Below, one piece after another: positions 1 to 8,162 of a stretch of 32,522 bases of DNA. The notes under the pieces were generated by a model, which was given only the letters and a program-made list of their open reading frames with translations, did not search any database and had not been told where the DNA came from. The position numbers and the translations under genes were made by a program. Source of the DNA: Pirellula staleyi DSM 6068 (lineage in GTDB: Bacteria; Planctomycetota; Planctomycetia; Pirellulales; Pirellulaceae); contig CAMDKL010000062.1 in the NCBI GenBank assembly GCA_945900945.1, positions 1 to 32,522 on the forward strand, given 5' to 3'. How positions within the stretch are numbered: position 1 is the first letter of the stretch; each line of letters starts with the position of its first letter.

Positions 1-8
1 CTGTCCAT
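1..8 (-). CDS. Possible 5' end of a gene leaving the window on the left
   Basis: On the minus strand an ATG (start at 8) follows a strong Shine-Dalgarno AAGGAG (complement of 17-22) with eight bases between. Only two full codons (Met-Asp) lie inside the window, so nothing can be said about the product. The spacing and the strength of the ribosome binding site are the sole evidence. The gene would run in the same direction as the membrane protein gene upstream of it. Confidence 0.35.
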
Positions 9-327
9 GCTTGAGACTCCTTAGAATGAATTTTGAAGACTCACTGTATTGGAGATTCAGGCTGGGCATTTACAAATTGCAAAATTCGAAGAATGAACCA
101 CAAAAGTTTAGCTGGCAATCACGCCTCTGCCCGAGTTATGATCGAAGCCGAAATTCGGAAGCGACAACGATTCTTCATAAATCAAAAAATCACTGACACG
201 CGCCGATTTGTCTCAATTTTTACTGAATCAATAAAAATCCTGCTGTAAACATAGCTTTAGGCTGCTACGGAAGTTTTTAACCCGAAAACGGTAGCTTAGT
301 ATCGAGGAATGCTGACTAACGGCGTCA
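9..327. other. Intergenic stretch, no gene recognised
   Basis: No convincing coding region is seen here on either strand. The small open frames lack ribosome binding sites and family features. If the neighbouring membrane-protein gene ended at its probable ancestral stop (480), the non-coding stretch would extend to 479. No clear hairpin terminator was found. Confidence 0.5.
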
Positions 328-2553
328 TTAACAGCGAGTCTCGCAATGCGAAAACCCATTCTTAGGTAAAAACCAAGCTGTCCCACTGGAGATGAAATTC
401 CCCCGATTCCAAGTGCCCTCCCCCATTTTCGATAGATACAGGCATGGAATGTGCCTACTTCTTTGTTTTGAGACAAAGTCTAGTCTCGGCCGTTGGCGTC
501 GACCTCCAGCAATGCATAGTAATTTGTGACCCACAATACCTTCAAGTATCCGAGATGCGTACCTTTCTCGATACTCGCAAAAATTGGATCGCCGCGATTC
601 CACCCATTCTCTGGAACGGTCGGGACCGATTGGTTTCGTGGCAAATACTACATGCGTAATCTTGTTCTCGACAAGGTACCGCAATACGCGATCGGCTTCC
701 GAAAACTGCTCAGGCGGCGTCAAGCCCGCCGCTTGAAAGAATGGCGTGCCAATGACGCACTGCCGTGGAATATACAGACTCCGATGCTCGAACAGGAGCA
801 GTAGACGTGCATCCTCCGGCGTGCTCTTTTCAATGGCAGCAACCAAAGGGACGTACTCAACTTCCAATGAATCGTCCACGTATTGCGTGTTGCTCCAGAT
901 TCCAAGCAACCTTTCCCATGAGGCAAAATAATAGCCAGCGTTTGTCCACGGCAAACTGAAAAGCGTGTTGCCGACAAGCAAAACACCAGCAAGAGTTTTC
1001 GTGCGCCATTTCATCTTTTGAAGACCATAACTGGCTAATAACGCCACCGTTACAAAAATGGACAACCCGAATCGAGCCTGCTGCGCGCTGAAGAACCAGA
1101 ACGAGTACAAAAGGACGATAACGGATCCAAACCAAAGCCGATCACCTGGAACTTGTTTCGATCCTTTGTTTACTAGACTTGCGACAGCGAGCCCAATCAA
1201 GACAATCCATTGCCACCCAAACGAACCGTCGTAAAGCGTATTGTCCCAAGCAAGCAAGATGGGTGTGGTTAGGTACGCAAGGAAACCGCGCATCCCGAAC
1301 GCATCGCTTCCAATAGAATGGTGATACAAACTTGTTTCGAGTACTCGAGCATCTTTCGAAAACCAATCCGCAAAGTAAGGATAAAATGGGTTCCCAGAGA
1401 ACATCCATATCCGTAGGTAAAAAGGCATCGCAACGACCAATGCAGTCAGGATGATCGTCCCGCAATAGATTGGTAATCGAACCGCTACGCGCCTTTCGTT
1501 CAACCCGATCCATAAATACCATGTTAATAGGATAAGGATAGTGATCATACCGGTCAGTTTGACAGCCGCAGAACCACCGACGAGGATCCCTAACAATACT
1601 GAATGTGCGATCAAGCGAGAAGGAACATCTCGTTTCAACGAATGGTCAAGCAGGACGAACATCGCTAATAAATCCATCAGCTGAAACGCTTCCACGTAGC
1701 AATTCGCACTGATCATCAATGACGTTTGGCTAGCTGCAAGGGCCATAGCAAGTAAAATGGAGTAAGTCTGGTCGCTGCCGCGTCGAAAAACAACGTACGC
1801 CAAAACCAACCCCAACATCCAGCAAATCCATATCAATAGTCTTGACGTGACAAGTGATTCGATCGGAGCTGCCAACCAACACAGAATTTCTACCAGCGAT
1901 GGAAATCCGGAATACGGTATATCCACATAGAAAGCTGGCCAACCGTCTGCCAGCCATCGCCGCGGCAACACGGAATGATAAACCAACTCATCCCAACCTG
2001 CAGGATAGTTTAGGGCTGGTCCGAGCGTAAATAGTGCAAACGGTGCGACGAGCATCCAGGCTCGACGTGGTTTCCAACTTCGAAAACATATCCGGCTCCT
2101 GATGAGACGGCAGAGCAATCTCGACCGCCACGCTAGAATGATGCCGAGCAAAGAAAACGTGCCCAAAAGAATCAATGACTTGCTGCCGCCAAGCACACCC
2201 GTCATGCCAAGACTCACGCCACACATGGCGACTAGGTGAAGACCTACTACAAGGTAGACAATCTCACACGAGACGTCGAAAGCTTGCACGTCTCGAAGAA
2301 TAATCTTCACAAGCCTGCCCGCTCCCCAGCCTGCAATCAGCAGCCACGCCACGGCCACGATAGCAAATGGAATCGATCCCATGGATTCTATTGAATTGAC
2401 ACGCTCGATACCCAAAGCTTTTGCCACCTTCAGTTCGACTACTTGCCGCTTCGGACACCGATCCATCAATTCCGTCAGCGCGGCTACCGAGTTCCTGCTG
2501 CCTTTTTCGAACAGCTCACCGATCGAATCGGAATTCGACTGAAAAAAGCGCAT
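328..2553 (-). CDS. Polytopic GT39/ArnT-like membrane glycosyltransferase, 3' frameshift
   Basis: Probable integral-membrane glycosyltransferase of the GT-C type (PMT/ArnT-like), which would use a lipid-linked sugar on the outer face of the membrane. About a dozen hydrophobic segments are seen between residues 60 and 560. The motif GWDELVYH (residues 186-193, acidic pair D188-E189) follows a membrane segment, as in GT39 proteins. ATG 2553 lies 22 bases after the upstream stop. An internal ATG at 2382 (residue 58), just before the first membrane helix, is an alternative start. The last 90 or so residues look unnatural. In another frame the region from about 640 to 480 reads smoothly and ends at a stop at 480-482, so the intact protein probably ended there. 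The family assignment rests on topology and one motif. The acceptor is unknown. Confidence 0.65.
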   Translation of the reverse strand: MRFFQSNSDSIGELFEKGSRNSVAALTELMDRCPKRQVVELKVAKALGIERVNSIESMGSIPFAIVAVAWLLIAGWGAGRLVKIILRDVQAFDVSCEIVYLVVGLHLVAMCGVSLGMTGVLGGSKSLILLGTFSLLGIILAWRSRLLCRLIRSRICFRSWKPRRAWMLVAPFALFTLGPALNYPAGWDELVYHSVLPRRWLADGWPAFYVDIPYSGFPSLVEILCWLAAPIESLVTSRLLIWICWMLGLVLAYVVFRRGSDQTYSILLAMALAASQTSLMISANCYVEAFQLMDLLAMFVLLDHSLKRDVPSRLIAHSVLLGILVGGSAAVKLTGMITILILLTWYLWIGLNERRVAVRLPIYCGTIILTALVVAMPFYLRIWMFSGNPFYPYFADWFSKDARVLETSLYHHSIGSDAFGMRGFLAYLTTPILLAWDNTLYDGSFGWQWIVLIGLAVASLVNKGSKQVPGDRLWFGSVIVLLYSFWFFSAQQARFGLSIFVTVALLASYGLQKMKWRTKTLAGVLLVGNTLFSLPWTNAGYYFASWERLLGIWSNTQYVDDSLEVEYVPLVAAIEKSTPEDARLLLLFEHRSLYIPRQCVIGTPFFQAAGLTPPEQFSEADRVLRYLVENKITHVVFATKPIGPDRSREWVESRRSNFCEYRERYASRILEGIVGHKLLCIAGGRRQRPRLDFVSKQRSRHIPCLYLSKMGEGTWNRGNFISSGTAWFLPKNGFSHCETRC
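480..640 (-). other. Ancestral 3' end of the membrane protein gene in a shifted frame
   Basis: On the minus strand the frame one base away from the long gene is open from 647 down to a TAG at 482-480. It encodes a plausible C-terminus containing NRGDPIFASIEKGTHLGYLK (599-540) and ending in LLEVDANGRD. The continuing frame of the long ORF gives a Cys/Arg-rich tail instead. A single extra base somewhere between about 597 and 637 explains the change, for example in the AAA run at 634-636 or the G-rich stretch at 600-605. It may be a real mutation or a sequencing or assembly error. Confidence 0.6.
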
Positions 2554-2575
2554 CCGCGATCCAACGCAGATCCGC

Positions 2576-5500
2576 TTATTGAGCAGCCGTACCGCCGTTG
2601 ATCATGTAGGCAAGCAAATCGAGGATCTCGTCTTGGGTCATCATCGCCAACAGGTTGAGTGGCATTGGAGATACTTTCGAAATTCCGATACTCAGGACCT
2701 TCTTTCTATCAATACTCCTTTGCTCATTCGGGTCGGATGAATCGGTATTCAATGTGATAGAATCGCCATTGAGATTCACCACAACTCCGCGAATGCGTTC
2801 TTCGTCGTCCGTCACGACCTCAATCGGTACAAACTGTTCGTTGATTTCCTTGCTCGGAGTCACAATCTGCTCCAGTAGATCCTTGATGGAGTAGCGTCTG
2901 CCAGCACTCGACAAGTCTGGACCGGTCATACCACCTTCGTTGCCGAATCGGTGGCAAGTAAAACAAGCGGCTGCACCGAACATCTTCCGACCATTTTCTA
3001 GATCTCGCCGAAGGATTCCTTCAGACAACGAACCTTGGTAATTCAGTCCCTCGTTTGCCATCGTAACCAGTCCATCTAGACTGTACACGTTTTCTTTGCG
3101 TCCGGCAAAAATGGCTCCCGCGTTTTCAATCGCGGATTTGCGAACAGGCTTCTGCTCGATGAGAGTAGCAAGCTCCGTCTTTTCGGATTCAGTAAAGGTA
3201 TTCAACGCATCGTTTCGAATGAACTCGATAAACTTGTTAAAACTGGCACCGCCTCGAAAGTTGGCGGCCTTCAAGAACCATTCCAGATAGGCGGTTCGCG
3301 TTTTGTTTGTCCAGCCGGTCGTGAGTGCTCGCAGCGATCGGGCGTATTCGATCTGTTCTTCTTGACCGGGCGAACGCATCATGAGGGCAATCGCCTTTTC
3401 TGCGACTGTTGGGGATTGCAAGTAGACCAATGTTTCGCAAAGCAACCAATTTAGTTCGAATGATTTGTTTGGAAATGCAGGATCCAATTTGGCAGTCCAT
3501 CGGCCAACCGAGGCACCGTCAGGTCTACCGAAACGATTCAGGATGATTTCGACCGTTCGAACGTACGATAGTTGGCGATCGGCAGGAAGCTTTAGCCAGT
3601 CGATTTTTTCCATGGCTGCTAGCAGCTTCGTGCTTAACGCAGTATCCACAGAGGGCGAAGAATCGTTGCGAAGATTCGGACAAACACCACCGACTCGCGC
3701 GGCAGCAAGTATTGCTTCGACTTGAGTCGCTGAATGGGTCTCGCTCAATGCCCTCGGCAACCAGCTTTCAAGCGGTTGATGCTCGATTGCAATTCGGGCT
3801 GCCCATCGGATAAATCGATCCTTGCTGGCCAAGTGAGGCCATGCAACCTCGATAGCCTTCGGGCTTTGTTTCCCATGAAAAAATTCGAGCTGCTTTCGAA
3901 TCGAGCGAGCTGCGGAGATTTCGGGGCTGACGGCAGGCGAAGAATTTGCTTGATATCCGGACGAAACCGAAGATGTCGGTTCACTGCCTGTATAGGAGAT
4001 TCTATAGAGGCCGGATTGAACTCGACGGCCACCGATCGCGAAATACATTGCACCGTCAGCCGGGTTGATAATCGCATCCGTCATTGGGAGTGGCGATCCG
4101 GAGACGAATTCCTCTTTGGTCGCGGTATAGGTAGAGCCGCTGGGCGATAGATGAACAGCCCACATCTTTCCCCAGCTCCAGTCGAGAATGAAAAGCGATT
4201 TTTGGTATTTTGCGGGGAATTTAGCGCCGTAGCCGAATGTGGTCCCAGTGGGCGAACCAGGCCCGATATTGATCGTTGCTGGTAGATTGTCGGCATAAAA
4301 CTCAGGACGCTTTCCAGCTCCGTTTCGCCATCCGTATTCGGAACCACTCACGACGTGATTGACACGGGTTGGGCGATACCACGATGTGTTGAAATCGTAT
4401 TCCATGTCGGCATCGTAAGTGAACAGTTCGCCTTCGTCGTTGACCGCAGCATCGAAGATATTGCGATAACCGTTCGAGTAAACTTCAAAATTCACTCCGT
4501 CCGGCGAGACTTTATAGATGATTCCGCCGGGCCCTACGACATCTCGCATGAATCCTTTTCCATCAGGCATGCGTGGCAATAAATGGTCTTCGCCCCAATT
4601 CGATGGGACCTGCGAAGATGTTTCGGTTTCCGTTTTTTTAGCTCCGTTTCCGCAAATGAGATAGAGAGATTTTCCGTCGGGAGTTGGAACCACGGCGTGA
4701 ACCCCGTGATCACCGTTTGCCTCGATGGCTCTTAACATTTCTACCTTGTCCAACTGATCGTCGCCATTGGTGTCAGTGATGCGATAAAGTCCCGAAGGAA
4801 TCTTCTTTTCATAGTCATTCACTCCGATATAGAGTGCTCCGAATGCCCAAACCATTCCATTCACGGCGCGAATCTCAACAGCCAGCTTTTCGACCCTCTT
4901 TGGGTCCAACGGCTGGCCCGGTGGCGGAGCAGCGAATCGAAAAAGACCACCATATTGGTCACTTGCTAGGATCCGGCCTTTGTCATCTAAGCACAGGTTC
5001 ACCCATGATCCTTGCTCGTTTCCAGGTACCGAATAGAGCAATTCGACTCGGAAGCCCTTGGGTACTTTGATTCGATCGATGGGAGTCGCCTTGTTTTCAT
5101 TGATTACAGGACCGACACCCGTTTGCCTGGCAGGCCTTTGTCTACTGGCACCTTGTTTAGGGGCAGCTTGATCAGGGGCTTCTGCTTTCGTGGAGACATC
5201 GTCTTTTATCGTGTTCGCCGCTGCTTTTTTTTCCGCTGCTTTTTTCGGAGCAGGATTTGCGTTCTTCGCTGGTGCCCCGATGGCTTTGGCATCTTTTGGA
5301 ACAGGTTTGTGGTCTGGAGTTAAAACATCTCCGTCCGGTAGTTCTTTTAGGAAAATATCTTTTATCTCGACCTTCATCGCCGGACCGCGATGCACTTGAA
5401 ACGCGAGCAAACCCTCGAGTTCCCGCTCCGATTCTTGGTGGTCGATAATGTCTGCGGTGGTTTTTCCATTGACTTGGTGAATCAAGTGGTTGCCGCGTGC

Positions 5501-5995
5501 GATGATTTTGTACTCATTCCAATCGGGGACCACGACTTCGATTGGAGAGGATTCCTTTACCAACCACCTCGTACCGGCTGCATCCACGATGACTTCTTGG
5601 CAGTTCTGGGCAACGATACCGCGTCCCCGTTCGTCGTAGAGCATCGCGTTGTTGGCAGGGGTTGGATGAATGTCACATTGATATCCACCGATGGACCATT
5701 TACCAACCTCGGTCAGCTCGCGACTTCGATATTGAATACCGGAATTGTTACCTGTTTGTCGGAGCATAACTCGCAGTTCGAAATTCTTGACTTTACCACC
5801 GCGCCATATCAAAAACTGATTGTACGGAAGCGGCTCGTCGGCCTTAGTAATGCCCGTGATGGCTCCGTTTTGCACACTCCAAAGTTCGGGATTTCCGTCC
5901 CAGCCGGAAAGGTCCTTGCCATTGAAGAGGCTTCGTTCCTGCGCCTGGAGAAATGAACCTAGAATAACGCTGACAAAAACAACGAACATCTTCAT
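2576..5995 (-). CDS. Secreted DUF1080 / beta-propeller / haem-binding fusion protein
   Basis: A large multidomain protein (1139 residues) of a type typical of Planctomycetes and Verrucomicrobia. The signal peptide is residues 1-18. Residues 20-220 form a DUF1080 domain (3-keto-disaccharide hydrolase / concanavalin-like fold: SLFNGKDLSGWDG, NNSGIQYRS, DWNEYKIIARGNHLIHQVNG). Residues 222-305 are an Ala/Lys/Pro/Gln-rich linker. From 310 to about 680 there is a glucose/sorbosone dehydrogenase-like beta-propeller (VPKGFRVELL, NGMVWAFGALYIG). Residues 700-1000 are a mostly helical HEAT-like part. The C-terminus is a Pirellula-type haem-binding domain with CFTCH (C1011, C1014, H1015) and GGMTGPDLS. 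Family knowledge suggests periplasmic sugar oxidation or hydrolysis with electron transfer through haem c. The substrate is unknown. It lies 22 bases upstream of the membrane protein gene, so the two may be cotranscribed. No clear Shine-Dalgarno is seen. Confidence 0.85.
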   Translation of the reverse strand: MKMFVVFVSVILGSFLQAQERSLFNGKDLSGWDGNPELWSVQNGAITGITKADEPLPYNQFLIWRGGKVKNFELRVMLRQTGNNSGIQYRSRELTEVGKWSIGGYQCDIHPTPANNAMLYDERGRGIVAQNCQEVIVDAAGTRWLVKESSPIEVVVPDWNEYKIIARGNHLIHQVNGKTTADIIDHQESERELEGLLAFQVHRGPAMKVEIKDIFLKELPDGDVLTPDHKPVPKDAKAIGAPAKNANPAPKKAAEKKAAANTIKDDVSTKAEAPDQAAPKQGASRQRPARQTGVGPVINENKATPIDRIKVPKGFRVELLYSVPGNEQGSWVNLCLDDKGRILASDQYGGLFRFAAPPPGQPLDPKRVEKLAVEIRAVNGMVWAFGALYIGVNDYEKKIPSGLYRITDTNGDDQLDKVEMLRAIEANGDHGVHAVVPTPDGKSLYLICGNGAKKTETETSSQVPSNWGEDHLLPRMPDGKGFMRDVVGPGGIIYKVSPDGVNFEVYSNGYRNIFDAAVNDEGELFTYDADMEYDFNTSWYRPTRVNHVVSGSEYGWRNGAGKRPEFYADNLPATINIGPGSPTGTTFGYGAKFPAKYQKSLFILDWSWGKMWAVHLSPSGSTYTATKEEFVSGSPLPMTDAIINPADGAMYFAIGGRRVQSGLYRISYTGSEPTSSVSSGYQANSSPAVSPEISAARSIRKQLEFFHGKQSPKAIEVAWPHLASKDRFIRWAARIAIEHQPLESWLPRALSETHSATQVEAILAAARVGGVCPNLRNDSSPSVDTALSTKLLAAMEKIDWLKLPADRQLSYVRTVEIILNRFGRPDGASVGRWTAKLDPAFPNKSFELNWLLCETLVYLQSPTVAEKAIALMMRSPGQEEQIEYARSLRALTTGWTNKTRTAYLEWFLKAANFRGGASFNKFIEFIRNDALNTFTESEKTELATLIEQKPVRKSAIENAGAIFAGRKENVYSLDGLVTMANEGLNYQGSLSEGILRRDLENGRKMFGAAACFTCHRFGNEGGMTGPDLSSAGRRYSIKDLLEQIVTPSKEINEQFVPIEVVTDDEERIRGVVVNLNGDSITLNTDSSDPNEQRSIDRKKVLSIGISKVSPMPLNLLAMMTQDEILDLLAYMINGGTAAQ

Positions 5996-6286
5996 GGCTG
6001 GGTAGGGCTCACGTGCAAGTGGGAGGTGTCTTCCGAAAAGAAAACATGGGAAAGCGGGAACGTATTTTACGACAAAGTAGCATCCGTGTCACTCGTAAAG
6101 CCATGCAAAGATTGATCGAAATACGAAATCAAGCCGAGAGGCTATCCTGTCCATGCACATTACCGTTCAAACGAAAGAACTGATTGCAGCCGCTGAGCTC
6201 GAGGGCTTCAAGTATTTCAAGCTACTTAGCAAATTGCTCAAACGCCTTTTTGCGTTCCCTGATTCCTTCTTGATTTCCATTATTAC
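5996..6286. other. Intergenic region upstream of the DUF1080 gene
   Basis: This stretch separates the stop of the transposase from the start of the DUF1080 gene and should hold the latter's promoter, although no clear -35/-10 pair was seen. Two short overlapping plus-strand frames (6046-6183 and 6153-6290, 45 residues each) can be read. They lack ribosome binding sites and family similarity, and were not called as genes. Confidence 0.4.
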
Positions 6287-7447
6287 CTAACCAATGACGA
6301 AGCAGGCGGCTGCGGACCGCTGGCCTCTTGCGAATTTGCGATTGTTTTGCGCTGCTGATTCTTTCAGGCTGTGGGGCGAGCCTGCAACTCCGCTCCTACC
6401 GAAGTACTTCTTGAATCGCCAGACGAAGTCTACCCACATTCGACCGTCGATTCCAATGCGTTTCAATATCGGATCTAGTTCCTTGGGTATGTCGGCTTTC
6501 TGAACGCTGCCTCGCTGTCGCCCCGTCCAGTCGAGCAGTGTCAAATAGTCTCGTAGATCAAGCGACAAGAAGCCTTTGTCACTGGCGCGAACGCCAGTTG
6601 TGCTCGCTTGAGGGCCGACTTTGGCCCGTTCGTTGATTGTCAGTGGCGATAACCAAGCATCTCGCAGGATCGACGGTCCTCTGCGCTTTTTCGCAGCGGC
6701 AATCATCTTTTTTAGCTGATCTGGCGTCGATGTTCGTAGGATGCGACCAGCCTCTGAAGTTTCAATGGCAACCAATTCGGCCGCTGCCGATGGGATCGTT
6801 TCTCCTTGAAGCGATTTGATACGATCATAAGCCGAAGTATGGAGTGATTCTTCTGGCGTTTGAGCCATTGCGGCTCGTATTGGATTCAAATCGACATACA
6901 TACTGCAAGCCAACAAACCGGCTTCGTCGGCGATAGCCAGGGCTTTGAAACGTCCCTCCCAGAAATGGCCGGTCGCTTCGTCTTGTTTATTTGCAAGTCG
7001 AGCGATGGGTTCGCTGAGCGCCTTCATAAACCATGAGGGGTTCGACAATCGCGTGCGAATTGCTTGAATGCGTTCAGCGTTGTTAGCCAATGTTTCGACA
7101 TCGTTAGTTGTTGGATCGGCCAGTTGTTCGTCAATTCGGCGGCCAGGGAAGACACGCAGCCAACGCAAAGCTACATCGGAATCGGACCAGCCAGCGATGA
7201 CGTCGGGGCGAGTTCGGATTACGAGATGCATATGATTAGATAGGATTGCATAGGTCAGAACATCGACACCGAAGACGGAGGCGAGTCGTTCCATACGGCA
7301 GCGAATCCACTCGCGACGATGTTCGAAATTCTTGCCCGTGACGACATCGACACCTGCCAAGTACGCCCTCCTAATACATCGCTGGACTAAATGGACAATA
7401 CAAACGGAATTCGGATCAAACTGTTCGGCCCTGGGAATTCTCGGCAT
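6287..7447 (-). CDS. HUH (Y1) REP-associated type transposase
   Basis: A single-strand DNA transposase of the IS200-like/REP-associated tyrosine transposase kind (386 residues). The HUH motif is NHMHLVI (H72 and H74 flanking M73). The probable catalytic tyrosine is Y184 in SMYVDLNPIRA, and HFWEGRFKA (161-169) is another family motif. The N-terminus (FDPNSVCIVHLVQRCIRRAY) and the C-terminal extension with DYLTLLDWTGRQ are typical of a long subfamily. ATG 7447 has a good AGGAG (complement of 7455-7459) seven bases upstream. No second transposase gene and no IS-type ends are seen. Instead, palindromic REP-like sequence lies directly upstream (7477-7554), as is usual for domesticated RAYT genes that act on dispersed REP elements. 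The frame is intact, so it may be functional. Confidence 0.85.
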   Translation of the reverse strand: MPRIPRAEQFDPNSVCIVHLVQRCIRRAYLAGVDVVTGKNFEHRREWIRCRMERLASVFGVDVLTYAILSNHMHLVIRTRPDVIAGWSDSDVALRWLRVFPGRRIDEQLADPTTNDVETLANNAERIQAIRTRLSNPSWFMKALSEPIARLANKQDEATGHFWEGRFKALAIADEAGLLACSMYVDLNPIRAAMAQTPEESLHTSAYDRIKSLQGETIPSAAAELVAIETSEAGRILRTSTPDQLKKMIAAAKKRRGPSILRDAWLSPLTINERAKVGPQASTTGVRASDKGFLSLDLRDYLTLLDWTGRQRGSVQKADIPKELDPILKRIGIDGRMWVDFVWRFKKYFGRSGVAGSPHSLKESAAQNNRKFARGQRSAAACFVIG

Positions 7448-7476
7448 AGCAAATCTCCTATGAGGACCAGGTTATC

Positions 7477-7490
7477 GGACAGCCGGCTAC
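7477..7490 (-). repeat. REP-like half element upstream of the transposase
   Basis: Read on the minus strand this is GTAG followed by CCGGCTGTCC. It matches the left half of the REP elements at 23155-23180 (GTAG, GT, CCGGCTGTCC) with two bases missing. The right arm of the palindrome is absent. It lies about 30 bases upstream of the transposase start. Confidence 0.55.
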
Positions 7491-7497
7491 CTGTCAA

Positions 7498-7515
7498 TAG
7501 GTGCCTGGCACCTAC
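7498..7515 (-). repeat. Perfect short palindrome with GTAG tetranucleotide
   Basis: TAGGTGCC and GGCACCTA form an 8-bp perfect inverted repeat around one base. Read on the minus strand it begins with GTAG and then GTGCC, A, GGCAC, which is the layout of REP elements: a GTRG tetranucleotide followed by a hairpin. The stem sequence differs from the other REP copies in the window. Confidence 0.5.
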
Positions 7516-7554
7516 CGAAGTGGGTACCGAAGTGGGCGCGTACCGAAGCGCGCC
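7513..7554 (+). repeat. Triple TACCGAAG repeat with a GC-rich hairpin
   Basis: TACCGAAG occurs at 7513, 7525 and 7541; the first two copies form a direct 12-base tandem (TACCGAAGTGGG). The third copy is the loop of a hairpin with arms GGCGCG (7535-7540) and CGCGCC (7549-7554). The array lies between the transposase and the HD-domain gene upstream of it and could be a transposase recognition region or a weak transcription stop. Confidence 0.5.
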
Positions 7555-7579
7555 TTGGCTGGAAAGGGGAGAACTGCCG

Positions 7580-8131
7580 TCAATCAAACAGTTGTTTCGA
7601 CATGCCGTTGAGTGCAGCGACGCAAAATGCTATGTGAACGTCCAAGTCGACGCCGAAGTCCCCCGCACCTTGTGTAATGTCAGATCGATTCACAGCTGCG
7701 GCGAAGCTCAAGTTCTTGAGCTTCTTACGAACACTCTTTGGCTCAAGACCATTAAGACGATCTGGACGGACCAATGCACATGCGACCAAAAATCCACTCA
7801 ACTCATCGCAGGCATACAACGCTTTATCGAGAAGAGAAACACGGGGATGGTCTGCCAAATAGTCAGCATGCGAGAGAATCGCGTAAATCACGTCCTCAGG
7901 ATACTGATTCAGCCTCAAGATCTCACTCCCTTTTGTTGGGTGATCGGGTGGATTGGGCCAGCGTTCATAATCGAAATCGTGCAGCAATCCGACGATACCC
8001 CATTTTTCAACATCTTCACCATGTATTAAAGCGTACGCTCGCATGGCTGATTCCACAGCCAACATGTGCCGTCGCAAGGATTCGTTTTGAACATATTCGT
8101 GCATCAACTGCAACGCATCGTCTCGATTCAT
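7580..8131 (-). CDS. HD-domain phosphohydrolase-like protein
   Basis: A small HD-superfamily protein (183 residues). The metal-binding pattern is visible: H22 (RHMLAVE), H51-D52 (LLHDFDYE), H88 (ILSHADYL) and D109 (LYACDELSG). HD proteins are metal-dependent phosphohydrolases acting on nucleotides or other phosphoesters, but the substrate cannot be read from the sequence. It is probably cytoplasmic, as no signal peptide or membrane segment is seen. It begins 31 bases downstream of the ygfZ-like gene on the same strand, so it is probably the last member of the aspartate-pathway run. No obvious functional link to that pathway is known. Confidence 0.8.
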   Translation of the reverse strand: MNRDDALQLMHEYVQNESLRRHMLAVESAMRAYALIHGEDVEKWGIVGLLHDFDYERWPNPPDHPTKGSEILRLNQYPEDVIYAILSHADYLADHPRVSLLDKALYACDELSGFLVACALVRPDRLNGLEPKSVRKKLKNLSFAAAVNRSDITQGAGDFGVDLDVHIAFCVAALNGMSKQLFD

Positions 8132-8162
8132 TGGTGGCCTCCCGTTTTGGAACCAGTGCAGC

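Noticed and set aside
228-476. An 82-residue minus-strand frame downstream of the membrane protein gene
   Set aside because: No ribosome binding site or natural composition; it overlaps the tail created by the frameshift.
5390-5956. A 188-residue plus-strand frame opposite the DUF1080 domain
   Set aside because: Shadow frame; the minus strand carries clear DUF1080 motifs.
6046-6290. Two short overlapping plus-strand frames of 45 residues each
   Set aside because: No ribosome binding sites, no similarity recognised, and the second runs over the transposase stop. A toxin-antitoxin pair was considered, but nothing supports it.
7391-8029. A 212-residue plus-strand frame opposite the HD-domain gene
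   Set aside because: It is antisense to a gene with clear HD motifs and covers the REP-like repeats; no family features.
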